Notes: generated from the sequence alone by a model not told the origin. A DNA stretch of 22,783 nt from Elusimicrobiota bacterium (GCA_041660925.1 JBAZVI010000016.1:1-22783); one strand, 5' to 3'. Shown: positions 7,848 through 16,230, numbered from the stretch's first letter. A program made the numbers and translations.

Positions 7848-9478
7848 TCCTCGAGAAGCTCAGAGTCCACGCGCAGAGCCGGGTCGCCGACTGGGCCCGC
7901 GCCCAGGGCCTCGAAGCGCCCGGGCCCCTCGTCGTCAACCCGGCGCCCGCCCACGTCCGCGCGGACGCCTGCCTGCCCTATCCCCTCCAGGCCGCCAAGG
8001 CGCTGGGCCGCAAGCCCCTCGAGGTCGCCGCGGAACTCGCGAAGCTCCTCGAGGACCCGGACCTCTTCGAAAAGGTGGAGGCGGCCCCGCCCGGCTTCAT
8101 CAACGTCCTCTTCACCCCGAAAGCGCTGGGCTGGACCCTCCAGGGCCTGCTCTTCCCCGACGGCGCCCCGCCCTACGGCTTCGACCCGGACCTCCGGAAG
8201 CGGCGCGTCCTCATCGAGTTCATCTCCGCCAATCCGACCGGTCCCGTCCACGTGGCCTCGGCCAGGGCCGCGACGCTCGGAGACTCGCTGTCCCGCATCC
8301 TCACCCGCCGCGGGCACGGGGTGAAGACCGAATACTACGTCAACGACGCCGGCCGGCAGGTCGAGCTCCTCGGCCTCTCCGTCGCGGCGCGCTACGCCGA
8401 GCTCAAGGGCCGTCCCGCCGCCTTCCCCGAGGAAGGCTACCGGGGCGAGTACATCAAGGACGTCGCCGCCGCCGCGCCGGCCGAAGCCGACGGCTGGGGC
8501 CCGGCCGACTTCTCCCGCTTCGCCATCGAGCGCATGCTCGCGGCCCATCGGGCCGACGTCGAGCTCTTCGGCGTGCGCTTCGACCGCTGGTACCTCGAGA
8601 CGGAGCTCCACGCCGCGAAGGCCCTCGACCGAACGCTCGAGAAGCTGCGCGCGCGCGGGGTCGTCTACGAGAAGGAGGGCGCGGTCTGGTTCGGCACGAG
8701 CTCGACGGAGGCCGAGGACGACAAGGACCGCGTGCTCGTGCGCGCCGACGGACGCTCGACCTATTACCTGGCCGACATCGCCTACCACGAGGACAAGTTC
8801 TCCCGCGGCTTCGACCGCCTCATCGACATCTGGGGCGCCGACCACCACGGCTACGTGCCGCGCATGAAGGCCGCCGTCGAGGCCCTCGGCCACCCGCCCG
8901 AGAGCTTCCACGCCATCATCCACCAGCTCGTCCACCTCTTCCGCGGCAAGGAGGCGGTGAAGATGTCCAAGCGCGCCGGGGAGTTCGTGACCCTGCGCGA
9001 GCTCGTCGAGGAGGCGGGGCTCGACGCCTGCCGCTTCTTCTTCGCGCTGCGCGGCCCCAACGCGCACATGAACTTCGACATCGAGCTCGCGCGCAAACAG
9101 TCGCAGGAGAACCCGGTCTTCTACGTGCAGTACGTCCACGCGAGGATCCATTCCATCTTCGCCGAGGCGGCGAAGCACGCTCTCATCGGGGACCCCAAGC
9201 TCCCCACCCCCGAACCGGCCGCGCGGGCCCTGCTCGTGAAGCTCGCCTGGTTCCCCGAGGTCCTGCGGGCCTGCGAGCGCGAGCTCTCGCCGCACCCGCT
9301 CGCGACCTATCTCATGGAGCTGGCCGGGCTCTACCACCCCTTCTACGAGCAGTGCCGCGTCGTCGACCCGGCGGCCCTGGAGCCCTCCAAGGCGCGCCTG
9401 GCGCTCTGCGCGGGCGTCGCGGCGCTCATCAAAGACGGCCTGGGCCTTCTCGGAGTCTCCGCCCCGGAGAAGATGTAG
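7844..9478 (+). CDS. argS: Arginyl-tRNA synthetase
   Basis: A class I synthetase that charges tRNA-Arg. It has 544 residues, within the bacterial range. The N-terminal Add1 domain is followed by ISANPTGPVHVASAR (128-141), the ArgRS signature. Its HIGH motif reads HVAS (136-139), lacking the usual final Gly-His. KMSKR is intact at 373-377 in VKMSKRAGEFVTLRE. The C-terminal region with YVQYVHARIHSI is the alpha-helical anticodon-binding domain of ArgRS. The ATG overlaps the pilT stop (ATGA), so it is translationally coupled and last in the operon. The two hairpins downstream (9487-9551) may mark the transcript end. Confidence 0.94.
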   Translation: MILEKLRVHAQSRVADWARAQGLEAPGPLVVNPAPAHVRADACLPYPLQAAKALGRKPLEVAAELAKLLEDPDLFEKVEAAPPGFINVLFTPKALGWTLQGLLFPDGAPPYGFDPDLRKRRVLIEFISANPTGPVHVASARAATLGDSLSRILTRRGHGVKTEYYVNDAGRQVELLGLSVAARYAELKGRPAAFPEEGYRGEYIKDVAAAAPAEADGWGPADFSRFAIERMLAAHRADVELFGVRFDRWYLETELHAAKALDRTLEKLRARGVVYEKEGAVWFGTSSTEAEDDKDRVLVRADGRSTYYLADIAYHEDKFSRGFDRLIDIWGADHHGYVPRMKAAVEALGHPPESFHAIIHQLVHLFRGKEAVKMSKRAGEFVTLRELVEEAGLDACRFFFALRGPNAHMNFDIELARKQSQENPVFYVQYVHARIHSIFAEAAKHALIGDPKLPTPEPAARALLVKLAWFPEVLRACERELSPHPLATYLMELAGLYHPFYEQCRVVDPAALEPSKARLALCAGVAALIKDGLGLLGVSAPEKM

Positions 9479-9486
9479 CGCCGGAT

Positions 9487-9551
9487 CGGTGCGTCTGGGC
9501 CTTTAGGCCTACCGCCCTCTGAGCCGCAGGACCCTCCCTGTAAGTCCGCGG
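9487..9551 (+). promoter_or_regulatory. Two-hairpin structured leader or intergenic RNA
   Basis: Hairpin 1 has CGGT (9487-9490) pairing with ACCG (9511-9514) around an inner stem GGCCT/AGGCC (9498-9502, 9505-9509). Hairpin 2 pairs CCGC-A-GGAC (9524-9532, one bulged A) with GTCC-GCGG (9544-9551). Only 13 nt separate hairpin 2 from the next start codon. There is no T-tract. It could end the argS operon or control the secreted-protein gene. It does not match any riboswitch consensus I know. Confidence 0.4.
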
Positions 9552-9564
9552 TTTCCCCACACTT

Positions 9565-10125
9565 ATGGAGATGAAGGCCCTCTTCGCCCTCCTCCTCCTG
9601 CTGCCCTCGTCGTGCCTGGCGGCCGACGCCGCCCTCGAAGCGGGTCCGACGCTGACCCTGGCGCAGACCGAGCGCCTCCACCGGGAGGCCTCCGCCTTCA
9701 CCGACGTGCTCCTCAAGCGCCTGGCGGCCAACGGGACCGAACTCAAGCGCCTCCCCTCCGGCTTCCGCTCCCGCGTGTACTCCACCGCCTTCGAGGCCGC
9801 GCGCTGGGCGCCCGAGCACTTCGTGGCCTTCGCCGCCCTCGCGCCGAAGATGACGCCCGAGGACTGGAAGCCGGTCTTCGCGGCGGTCGCGGACGGGCCG
9901 CAGACCCTCACCGCGCTCGTGCGCGCGCGCGTCGAGGAGGCGGGCGCGGCGCCGAAGGTCCCGACGATGGATTATGAGCGCCGCGACGACCCGGAATGGG
10001 TGGGGAAGGTCTACGTCGACGGCGACACGGTGGACGTGCGGAGCGGGGCGCCTACCGCGGCTGCGGCGGACGCCCGCCTCCGGGATTCCAAGGCCGCGCC
10101 CGCCTCCCTCCAGAAAGAGCGCTGA
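9565..10125 (+). CDS. Small secreted protein of unknown function
   Basis: A 186-residue protein with a clear Sec signal peptide (hydrophobic core about 5-15, probable cleavage after CLA at 17-19). The mature part is helical and Ala/Leu-rich to about residue 135 (QTERLHREASAFTDVLL, EHFVAFAALAPKMTPEDW), followed by MDYERRDDPEWVGKVYVDGDTVDV and a low-complexity tail. I recognise no family. Two in-frame ATGs (9565 and 9571) are both without a good ribosome binding site; either gives the same signal peptide. The last 115 bp overlap, antisense, the end of the tandem-receiver gene. The signal peptide makes the gene credible despite that overlap. Confidence 0.7.
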   Translation: MEMKALFALLLLLPSSCLAADAALEAGPTLTLAQTERLHREASAFTDVLLKRLAANGTELKRLPSGFRSRVYSTAFEAARWAPEHFVAFAALAPKMTPEDWKPVFAAVADGPQTLTALVRARVEEAGAAPKVPTMDYERRDDPEWVGKVYVDGDTVDVRSGAPTAAAADARLRDSKAAPASLQKER

Positions 10126-10895
10126 CGCACGGACGCGCGGACCCGCTCGACGAGCGCGTACCAGCCGCGGGGCCTCTTCAGCAGCCAGCCCGCCAGCCCC
10201 TCGCGCCGGCACAGCGCCTCCAGCGCCTCGTCGATCTCGCCGGTCAGCATCCACACCGCCGTCCTTTCGAGACCGGGAAGGGAGCGGAGGATCCTCAGCC
10301 CCTCCAGCCCGTCCATGCGGGGCAGGCCGAAGTCCAGCAGCACGGCGTCCGGGCGCGCCTCGAGAGCGTGGAGCACCGCGAGCGGAACGCTCGTCGCCGT
10401 GCGGACCTCGAAGCCCCCCCGCGAGAGCATCCGGGACAGCCCCCTGAGCAGCTCCTTGTCGTCCTCGACGATCAGCGCCGTCGGCCGGCGCGGGACCCCG
10501 GACTCCGATCCCGGCAGCAGGAGATGCCGGGCGGCGTCCATGAAGCCGCGCACGGGTTCGTCCTTCGGATAATAGGTGTCCGCGCCCGCGCGCAGGAAGG
10601 AGATCTTGGCGCTCACCGGATGCCCCGCCATCGTGCTGACGATGATGCGGGTCGGGCCGGCCGACGCGCGGCGCACGGCGCGGCAGAACCCCGCCCCGTC
10701 CGGCCCGCCGTCGAGCGAGGGGTCGAGGGCGATGAGGGCGGGGGACTCGCGCGCGGCGAGCGCGAGCGCCGCCTCGGCCGTGTCGGCCTCGACGACCCGC
10801 TCGGAGAGCGAGGAGAGGCAGCGCGCGAGCAGGCGGCGCATGGGACCGTGGCCTTCGGCCACGAGGATGAGCGGGGAGTAGGAGGTGTCGTGCAT
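10011..10895 (-). CDS. Tandem-receiver response regulator
   Basis: A 294-residue protein with two receiver domains and no output domain. Receiver 1 (about 8-125) keeps Asp58 and Lys111 but lacks the usual acidic pair: AEGHG stands where DD is normal. Receiver 2 (about 138-255) is complete, with Glu144-Asp145-Asp146, phospho-acceptor Asp188 (VLLDFGLPRMDG), Thr218 (MLTGE) and Lys240. This suggests that receiver 2 is phosphorylated and receiver 1 is regulatory or weakly active. The last 40 or so residues lie beyond the fold and are encoded antisense to the secreted-protein gene. The ATG at 10893-10895 is preceded by a hairpin that includes the likely ribosome binding site. No kinase is in view. 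Confidence 0.85.
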   Translation of the reverse strand: MHDTSYSPLILVAEGHGPMRRLLARCLSSLSERVVEADTAEAALALAARESPALIALDPSLDGGPDGAGFCRAVRRASAGPTRIIVSTMAGHPVSAKISFLRAGADTYYPKDEPVRGFMDAARHLLLPGSESGVPRRPTALIVEDDKELLRGLSRMLSRGGFEVRTATSVPLAVLHALEARPDAVLLDFGLPRMDGLEGLRILRSLPGLERTAVWMLTGEIDEALEALCRREGLAGWLLKRPRGWYALVERVRASVRQRSFWREAGAALESRRRASAAAAVGAPLRTSTVSPST

Positions 10896-10935
10896 CGTCC
10901 CGTCGCCTCCGCGCGAACGCGGAGATGACGGGACG
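10896..10935 (-). promoter_or_regulatory. Long hairpin directly upstream of the tandem-receiver start codon
   Basis: CGTCCCGTC (896-904 of the 10-kb block) pairs with GACGGGACG (927-935), and CTCCGCG (907-913) with CGCGGAG (918-924), around a CGAA loop with a 2x2 internal mismatch. In the minus-strand mRNA the purine-rich GGAGG and GGGAC before the ATG are both inside the stem. It also follows the stop of the 705-residue gene by 25 nt, so it could serve as that gene's 3' hairpin instead. There is no T-tract. Confidence 0.5.
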
Positions 10936-10960
10936 ATACCCTATCGATGCGGCGGAATTA

Positions 10961-13078
10961 TTACGGCGCCGCCTTCTGCGCTTCCAGGGAGGCGATGATC
11001 TTGTCGGCGGCCGCCGCGGCCGCCGACGCGAGGACCGCGAGCGTGCCCGCCTTGCCGAGCGCGGGCAGGAAGGCGTACTGCATGATGAAGGCCGCGCGCT
11101 GGGTCATGGCCGCATGGTCCGGCGCCCCGGCCGCGACGGCCTCGAGGATGCGGATCTGCTGCTCGAGGACGACGCGCGCGGCCTCCAGCGCCTCGGTAGA
11201 AGGCGCCGCAGCGGCGACCTCTCCATCAAGACGGGCGGCCGCCTCGCGCATCAGCCCCCCCAGCTCCCCGAGCGGGACCTTCTCGGCCTCGAGCGCGCGC
11301 TCCAGGAGCAGGGCCCCGAGAGCGCTCTCCAGCCGCGCGGGCATCCCCTGGGCCCAGTAGAGCGGCAGCCGCGAAGCCGCCGCGAGCGCCGCCTTCTCCG
11401 CCAGCACGACGTGCGCCTGGGCCTCGGAGAGGTCGACGGCCGCCTGCGCCGCGGCCAGCCAGTTGCGGACGTCGTCCGAGTTCAGGGCCGCGCGCAGGGT
11501 GTCGAATGCGGCGCCCGGCGCCCCGGCGACGATCTCGAAGATCCGGACGAACGCCTCGGCGAGGGTCTGCGCGACCTTGAAGGCCTCCGCGTTCGGGGCG
11601 TCCGCTTCCCGCACGCTCCCGGCCGCCTCGCGCATGAGCTCGGCGTAGCCGCGCACGGGGATCGCGGCCGGGTCGAGGCCCCGTTCGGCGATGAGCCGGT
11701 TGGCCGTGTTCATCACGCGCGTGAAGACGGTCTTCGTCCAGAGCCGCGGCAGGCCGGCCGCCGCCGTCGCGGCGACGACGGGCGCCTCGGCCTCGAGGGC
11801 CTGCGCCTCCCCGAGCGAACGGGCCGCGTAGACGCGCTTGCCCCAATCCATGACCCCCGCTCCCGAGAGGCCCCCCATCGCGAGTTCGAGGTCCGTGCCC
11901 GCCGCGTCCGCGATGGCCTTGACGATGCCGTTGAGTCCGCGGGCCAGCGCCCGCGCGGACGCGAAGGCTTCGTCGCTCGGGGCGAGTCCGCGCCCTTCCG
12001 CCTCGAGCTTCGCGAGCCCGGCCGCGTAGCGTGCCGCGAGGTCCGCCGGGGTGCGGATCTCCGCTCCCCGCTCGGCGTCCGAGCCTCGGAGGAAAAAGTC
12101 GTACATCGTCGCGAGGGCGTGCTCGTAGTACGCGGGCTCGGCGAAGGAGCGCTCCAGCGCGCCGTCGGCGATGGCCCGGACGGCCGTCCCGTACTCCTCC
12201 ATCGAGCCGACCTTCTCTCCCAGCGCGCCGACGGCATGGAAGGAGGCCTTGAGGATGTAGTTGTCCTCGAAGCGGAGCTCGGGGTACGCCGCGGAGCTCT
12301 CCTTGGCGACCCGGCGCAACTGCGCGAAGGTCTCGATGGCCGCGTCGTAGGCGCCGGGCGACGGAACGCTTTCCGGACCCTTCAGGATGTAGCCGGTCAG
12401 CACGCTCCCGAACGCGCGGTCCAGGAGCACGGCCCGCTCGGCGGAGGTCTTCGCCGCGTCGTAGCCGGAGTTCCGGAGGGCGCGCTGCACCGCGCCGAGG
12501 AGGCGGCCCTGCTCTCCGAAGACGAACATCGCCTCGTCCGCGAAGCTCGCCTCGGGGGCCGCGGCGAAGACGACCGGGAGCGCTTCGACTTCCGCATCGA
12601 GGGCCGGGAAGCCCGAAGGGTCCATGGCGAAATCGAGGCCCGAGCCGTCGAAGACGAACTGGAAGTCCGCGACGGCCTCCGCGGAGTCTGCCGAGCGGCG
12701 GCTCGCGGCGAGCGCGCGCAGCGCGCCGGACTCGAGCGTCGCGAACGCCGTGGGCCGGGCGGCGGCGGGCATCTGGAAAGCCGCCGCCCCCTCACCCCCG
12801 ACCCCTCGCGCATGGGTCGGGAGACGGGAGGAAGGCAGGTGGAGCGCAGGCGCCGCGGAGAGTCGGGGAAGCACGACGGACGGCGAGAGTACGGGAAGGA
12901 GCGGACCGAACGACGGGGTCCGCGAGATCGGCGCGAGCAGACCGGAGAGGACCGGAAGGCCGAAGACCCCGGGCCCCGCGAGGGGAGCGGGCGACTGGAC
13001 GACCACGGCGGCGGCGGGCTGCACCGCGGACGAGGCGACGAGGAACGCGGCGGCGATGCGGAAGATCGGACCGGGCAT
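10961..13078 (-). CDS. Large secreted helical-repeat protein, family unknown
   Basis: A 705-residue exported protein that I cannot assign. The start chosen is the ATG at 13076-13078: GGGGAGG lies 5 nt upstream and the following residues form a signal peptide (MPGPIFRIAAAFLVASSAVQPAAA). Residues 25-125 are Pro/Ala-rich and low in complexity. From about 190 on the chain is almost entirely helical. A unit of about 130 residues recurs, with LAPSDEAF at 365-372, APNAEAF at 494-500 and APSTEAL at 625-631 in equivalent places, and DWGKRVYAARSLGEAQ (411-426) matching NWLAAAQAAVDLSEAQ (539-554). Two LMREAA motifs (481, 609) also align. No cysteines or catalytic motifs stand out. A binding or structural role is likely but unproven. 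Confidence 0.8.
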   Translation of the reverse strand: MPGPIFRIAAAFLVASSAVQPAAAVVVQSPAPLAGPGVFGLPVLSGLLAPISRTPSFGPLLPVLSPSVVLPRLSAAPALHLPSSRLPTHARGVGGEGAAAFQMPAAARPTAFATLESGALRALAASRRSADSAEAVADFQFVFDGSGLDFAMDPSGFPALDAEVEALPVVFAAAPEASFADEAMFVFGEQGRLLGAVQRALRNSGYDAAKTSAERAVLLDRAFGSVLTGYILKGPESVPSPGAYDAAIETFAQLRRVAKESSAAYPELRFEDNYILKASFHAVGALGEKVGSMEEYGTAVRAIADGALERSFAEPAYYEHALATMYDFFLRGSDAERGAEIRTPADLAARYAAGLAKLEAEGRGLAPSDEAFASARALARGLNGIVKAIADAAGTDLELAMGGLSGAGVMDWGKRVYAARSLGEAQALEAEAPVVAATAAAGLPRLWTKTVFTRVMNTANRLIAERGLDPAAIPVRGYAELMREAAGSVREADAPNAEAFKVAQTLAEAFVRIFEIVAGAPGAAFDTLRAALNSDDVRNWLAAAQAAVDLSEAQAHVVLAEKAALAAASRLPLYWAQGMPARLESALGALLLERALEAEKVPLGELGGLMREAAARLDGEVAAAAPSTEALEAARVVLEQQIRILEAVAAGAPDHAAMTQRAAFIMQYAFLPALGKAGTLAVLASAAAAAADKIIASLEAQKAAP
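12787..12821. repeat. Palindromic repeat inside the coding region of the secreted protein
   Basis: CCCGACCC (12797-12804) and GGGTCGGG (12814-12821) form an 8-bp hairpin; on the minus strand it is followed by GGTGAGGGGG. This hairpin-plus-GGTGAGGG layout is the one seen after htpX at 2101-2160. Here it is translated in frame as part of the low-complexity region (LPTHARGVGGEG, residues 86-97). Confidence 0.5.
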
Positions 13079-13240
13079 GAAGGCCTCCCCGTGTATGAGC
13101 ACGGTGGAGTCAGCATAGCGCGAGGCGGCCCCCTCCATCGTGGGAAGGGCGGGCAAGGCCGCTCCATCATTGGGACTATGCGGCCGGGTTCCGTGACGGG
13201 CCCCGCGGTCAACCTCCCGGTTCTCCCGCGGAGTCGGCGC

Positions 13241-14017
13241 TCAGGAACGCCGGGCGAGCAGGAGGAGGCGGGAGGCCGAGAGGTCGAAGGTCTCCTTCGC
13301 GGGGTTCTTCCAGCGGTGAAGGACGCCGAAGCCCGCCTCTTCCACGAGGGACTCGAGGTCGCCGGGGAACAGGAGCGCGGATCCGCTGCGGGCCCGGGAG
13401 GAGCGCAGGAGGCGCCCCTCGTCGTATTCCTCGAGGAGCGCGTCCTCGCTCACGGTCTGGCGGACGGGGTCGAGGCGCGCAATGACCTTCTCGACGAGCA
13501 CCCGGCCGCGCAGAGGGTCGGTGAACTCGAAGGTCCGCTCCTTTCCGTCGATCTCCCGATAGAACTCCAGGTCCGGGACCACGGCGTCGAGCAGGACGCG
13601 TCCGCCCTCCGCGAGGTGGGCCCGGCAGCGGCGCAGGACGGCGAGCCGCTCCTCGCGGGAGAGCAGGCCGTTGAGGGTGTTGCAGGAGAGGTACGCCAGC
13701 GTGAAGCGCCGGCCCAGCTCGAAGTCCTCCATGCCCGCGCGCACGAGGGTCGCGCGCGAGCGCGCCTCCTCGCCGCAGTACGCGAGCTTCCCGCGGCAGA
13801 CCTCCAGCATCGCCGCGCTGGCGTCCAGGCCCGTGACCTCGGTACCGGCCTCCGCCACCGGGATGAGGAGCCGGCCCGTCCCGCAGCCGAGTTCCAGCAC
13901 GGGCGCGCCGGCCTCCCGCGCCAGCTCCGCGTAGAAGGCGGCGTCTCCGCGGTCGGCATGGAGGAGGTCGTAGTACTCGGCGAAGAGTCCCTCGTACGAG
14001 GACTCGGGAGGCCCCAT
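13241..14017 (-). CDS. Class I SAM-dependent methyltransferase
   Basis: A 258-residue cytosolic methyltransferase of the Rossmann-fold type. Motif I LELGCGTG is at 41-48 and binds SAM; Asp65 in VTGLDAS ends beta-2 and should contact the ribose. CNTLNGLL (about 112-119) and HLAEGGRVLLDAVVP (about 134-148) mark motifs around beta-4 and beta-5. The N-terminus SSYEGLFAEYYDLLH is typical of small-molecule or lipid methyltransferases. Its ATG is 1 nt from the stop of the glycosyltransferase gene (TGAGATG), so the two should be translated together. The substrate is unknown; a glycan or glycolipid precursor would fit the neighbour. No other specific family is evident. Confidence 0.85.
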   Translation of the reverse strand: MGPPESSYEGLFAEYYDLLHADRGDAAFYAELAREAGAPVLELGCGTGRLLIPVAEAGTEVTGLDASAAMLEVCRGKLAYCGEEARSRATLVRAGMEDFELGRRFTLAYLSCNTLNGLLSREERLAVLRRCRAHLAEGGRVLLDAVVPDLEFYREIDGKERTFEFTDPLRGRVLVEKVIARLDPVRQTVSEDALLEEYDEGRLLRSSRARSGSALLFPGDLESLVEEAGFGVLHRWKNPAKETFDLSASRLLLLARRS

Positions 14018-14018
14018 C

Positions 14019-16229
14019 TCAACGTCCGGGCACGGCGGAGGCCCGGGAATCGAGCCATTTCAGCAGGACCAGCGCGGGATTGGGGGTGGGCGCGCCGTCG
14101 GGGTTGGGCGCGTCGACGACCTCGTAGACCGTGAGCCAGCGCGGGTTGTCGCCGGGGTCCTCGCGCTCCTCGAAGAGGGGCTTGAGATGGCGCGCCCAGA
14201 ACTCGGCGAACGCGGAGGAGCGGACGGCCTCTCGGGGAAAGACGCCCGGGGAGTTCTCGCGGTAGAGCAGCTGGCGCGCGCTCAGCAGAACGTGCGTCAC
14301 CCCCATCGCGCGCACGCGCCGGAGCAGGTCCGCGCCGTCCTTCGACTCGCGCGCGGCGAGCCAGAAGGGGTTGTGGTCGAAGACGGTCGAGGCGACGGCG
14401 TCGCGCTCGAGGTAATAGGTCCGCGACTCCCCGAGCACGAGCACGCGCGCGTCTTTGGGCAGCGCGCGGTCGGCGAACTCCGCGGCGGCGTAGTAGGGCA
14501 GCCCGTAGGTCGGATGCTGGCGCTTGAGGTACTCCGCGCGCGGCGTCATCCCGGTCAGGTACTCCCGCTGCCCGATTCCCCCGCCCTGGAAGTAGGCGGC
14601 CTGGAGGCAGAAGAGGCCCGCGTAGAGCGCCGCCGCCCAGCCGACGCGCCGCAGCCAGCGCGGGAGCGACGGATGCTCGACGGCGAGCGCTGCGCAGAGC
14701 GCCAGGAAGGGGAAAGCCGGCAGAAGGTAGCGCACCAGGCGGCTCGACAGGGCCCAGAGAAGATAGCCGCCGACCGCGGCGGCGAGCAGGGCGCGCTCGG
14801 ACTCCCGGCGCGGGCGCACGACGAGGAGCAGCGGCAGCAGGAGGATGTACACGGGGCCCGGCCAGTCTCCGAGCGGCCAGGTCCCCACCGAGGTCGTCCA
14901 GGGCTGGAGCAGGAGTTCCTTGAGACCCGACGTCGTCGTGAAGGTGCGGACGAGGTCGCGCGAGCCCGACGCCTCCAGGAAGGCGACCGGGTCGGCGATG
15001 AGCTCCCGGCCGCCCAGGACGCCGGCGAGAAAAGGATAGAGCGGGTTCCCGAAGAAGAACATGTTCTTGAGGAGCCAGGGCGCGAACGCCCCTGCGGCGG
15101 CCAGCGCCATGAAGACGGTGTCGCGCAGGCCGCGTCCGTTCGCCCGCGCGCGCCAGCCGTGCACGAGCACGAGCATCCCGGCGACCGGAAGGACGTTGTA
15201 CTTCGTTCCGCAGGCGGAGCCCGCCAGGAAGCCCGCGCAGAGCGCCCAGCCGCGCCGCTCCCCCTCGGGCCGCTCGAGCCCCTGCAGCAGAGCCAGCATC
15301 GACAGCGCGCAAAAGAGGGAGGACTGGAGGTCGACGCCCGCGTTCCACGAGGCGTAGAGCGCCGCCGGACAGAGCGCGAAGGCGAAGGCCGCGAAGGCGC
15401 CGGCGGCGGCGCCGAGACGGCGAAGCCCGATGAGCAGGACGGCGGCCGTCGTGAGCAGGCCGAAGCTCCAGTGCAGGACCGAGGCGAGCTTCTCGTCCTG
15501 GAGCGCGAGGGCGAGCCCGTAGAGGGTCTGCCCGGCCAGCGGCAGGCCCGAGTAGATGTTGTGGGGCGTCGCCCCGATGCTCCCGCGCAGCAGCCAGAGC
15601 TTCGGCAGCGCCAGGTGATAGACGAGCGAGTCGTAGAAGATCTCGGGGCAGAGCGAGGCGAGCAGACCCATGAGTAGCGCGGCGAAGGTCACGGCCGCCG
15701 CCCCCTGCGCGAGGGCTCCGGGGCGCTCGACGGGGGGAGCGCTTTCGGCCGGCAGGGCTTTCCACCACCACGGCGCCGAGAGCAGGGCGAGCGCGGCCGC
15801 GCCGAGCGTCGCGGCGCGCAGAAGCTCCGGTCGGAAGCTCCAAAGGCCCGCGGCGAACGCGAGGAGCGGCAGCAGGCCCATGCCGAGCCCGGCCGCGAGC
15901 AGGAGGGACTCGGCGCGCGGCGCCTTCACGCGCAGCAGGCGCAGGAGTCCGGCGCCGAGCGCGGCGGCGAGGAGCCAGAGCGCGGCCGCCCCGGCCAGAC
16001 GCAGGGCGAGCGCTCCGCCCATGTGCGCGAGCGCGGCGGGCAGGAGCCGCGCGAAATCGAGAGCCGCCGAGGGGTAGAGCCGGACGCCCTTGAGCCGGTA
16101 CTGCCAGGCGAGTACGAGGAGCCAGGCGAGGAAGAGCGCGCTGAGGACGGGGACCGGCAGGCGCGTCGCGGGAGCCGGCGCGGGCGCCTCGACGCGCCGG
16201 GCCGACGCTCCCCGCGACTTGGCTCCCAC
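14019..16229 (-). CDS. Polytopic GT-C-type glycosyltransferase (PMT/ArnT-like)
   Basis: A 736-residue membrane protein with roughly a dozen hydrophobic segments between about 25 and 560 and a soluble C-terminal domain. YDSLVYHLALPKLWL (199-213) resembles the first periplasmic loop of GT-C enzymes, where an acidic residue contacts the metal or lipid-phosphate donor (Asp200 here). These enzymes move sugars from polyprenyl-phosphate donors to lipids or proteins in the periplasm. The start is GTG at 16227-16229, with GGAG 5 nt upstream; that GGAG lies inside the terminal repeat of the adjacent 311-bp element. The acceptor is unknown. The downstream methyltransferase suggests a two-step glycan modification. 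Confidence 0.8.
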   Translation of the reverse strand: MGAKSRGASARRVEAPAPAPATRLPVPVLSALFLAWLLVLAWQYRLKGVRLYPSAALDFARLLPAALAHMGGALALRLAGAAALWLLAAALGAGLLRLLRVKAPRAESLLLAAGLGMGLLPLLAFAAGLWSFRPELLRAATLGAAALALLSAPWWWKALPAESAPPVERPGALAQGAAAVTFAALLMGLLASLCPEIFYDSLVYHLALPKLWLLRGSIGATPHNIYSGLPLAGQTLYGLALALQDEKLASVLHWSFGLLTTAAVLLIGLRRLGAAAGAFAAFAFALCPAALYASWNAGVDLQSSLFCALSMLALLQGLERPEGERRGWALCAGFLAGSACGTKYNVLPVAGMLVLVHGWRARANGRGLRDTVFMALAAAGAFAPWLLKNMFFFGNPLYPFLAGVLGGRELIADPVAFLEASGSRDLVRTFTTTSGLKELLLQPWTTSVGTWPLGDWPGPVYILLLPLLLVVRPRRESERALLAAAVGGYLLWALSSRLVRYLLPAFPFLALCAALAVEHPSLPRWLRRVGWAAALYAGLFCLQAAYFQGGGIGQREYLTGMTPRAEYLKRQHPTYGLPYYAAAEFADRALPKDARVLVLGESRTYYLERDAVASTVFDHNPFWLAARESKDGADLLRRVRAMGVTHVLLSARQLLYRENSPGVFPREAVRSSAFAEFWARHLKPLFEEREDPGDNPRWLTVYEVVDAPNPDGAPTPNPALVLLKWLDSRASAVPGR

Positions 16230-16230
16230 T

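Noticed and set aside
9487..9551. Cyclic-di-GMP (GEMM) riboswitch before the secreted-protein gene
   Set aside because: The conserved GGCAAACC-type core and the GAAA tetraloop receptor of that riboswitch are absent.
10925..14134. A 1069-codon open frame on the plus strand
   Set aside because: It is antisense to the secreted-repeat protein and the methyltransferase, is Arg/Gly-rich without any motif and crosses several real gene boundaries.
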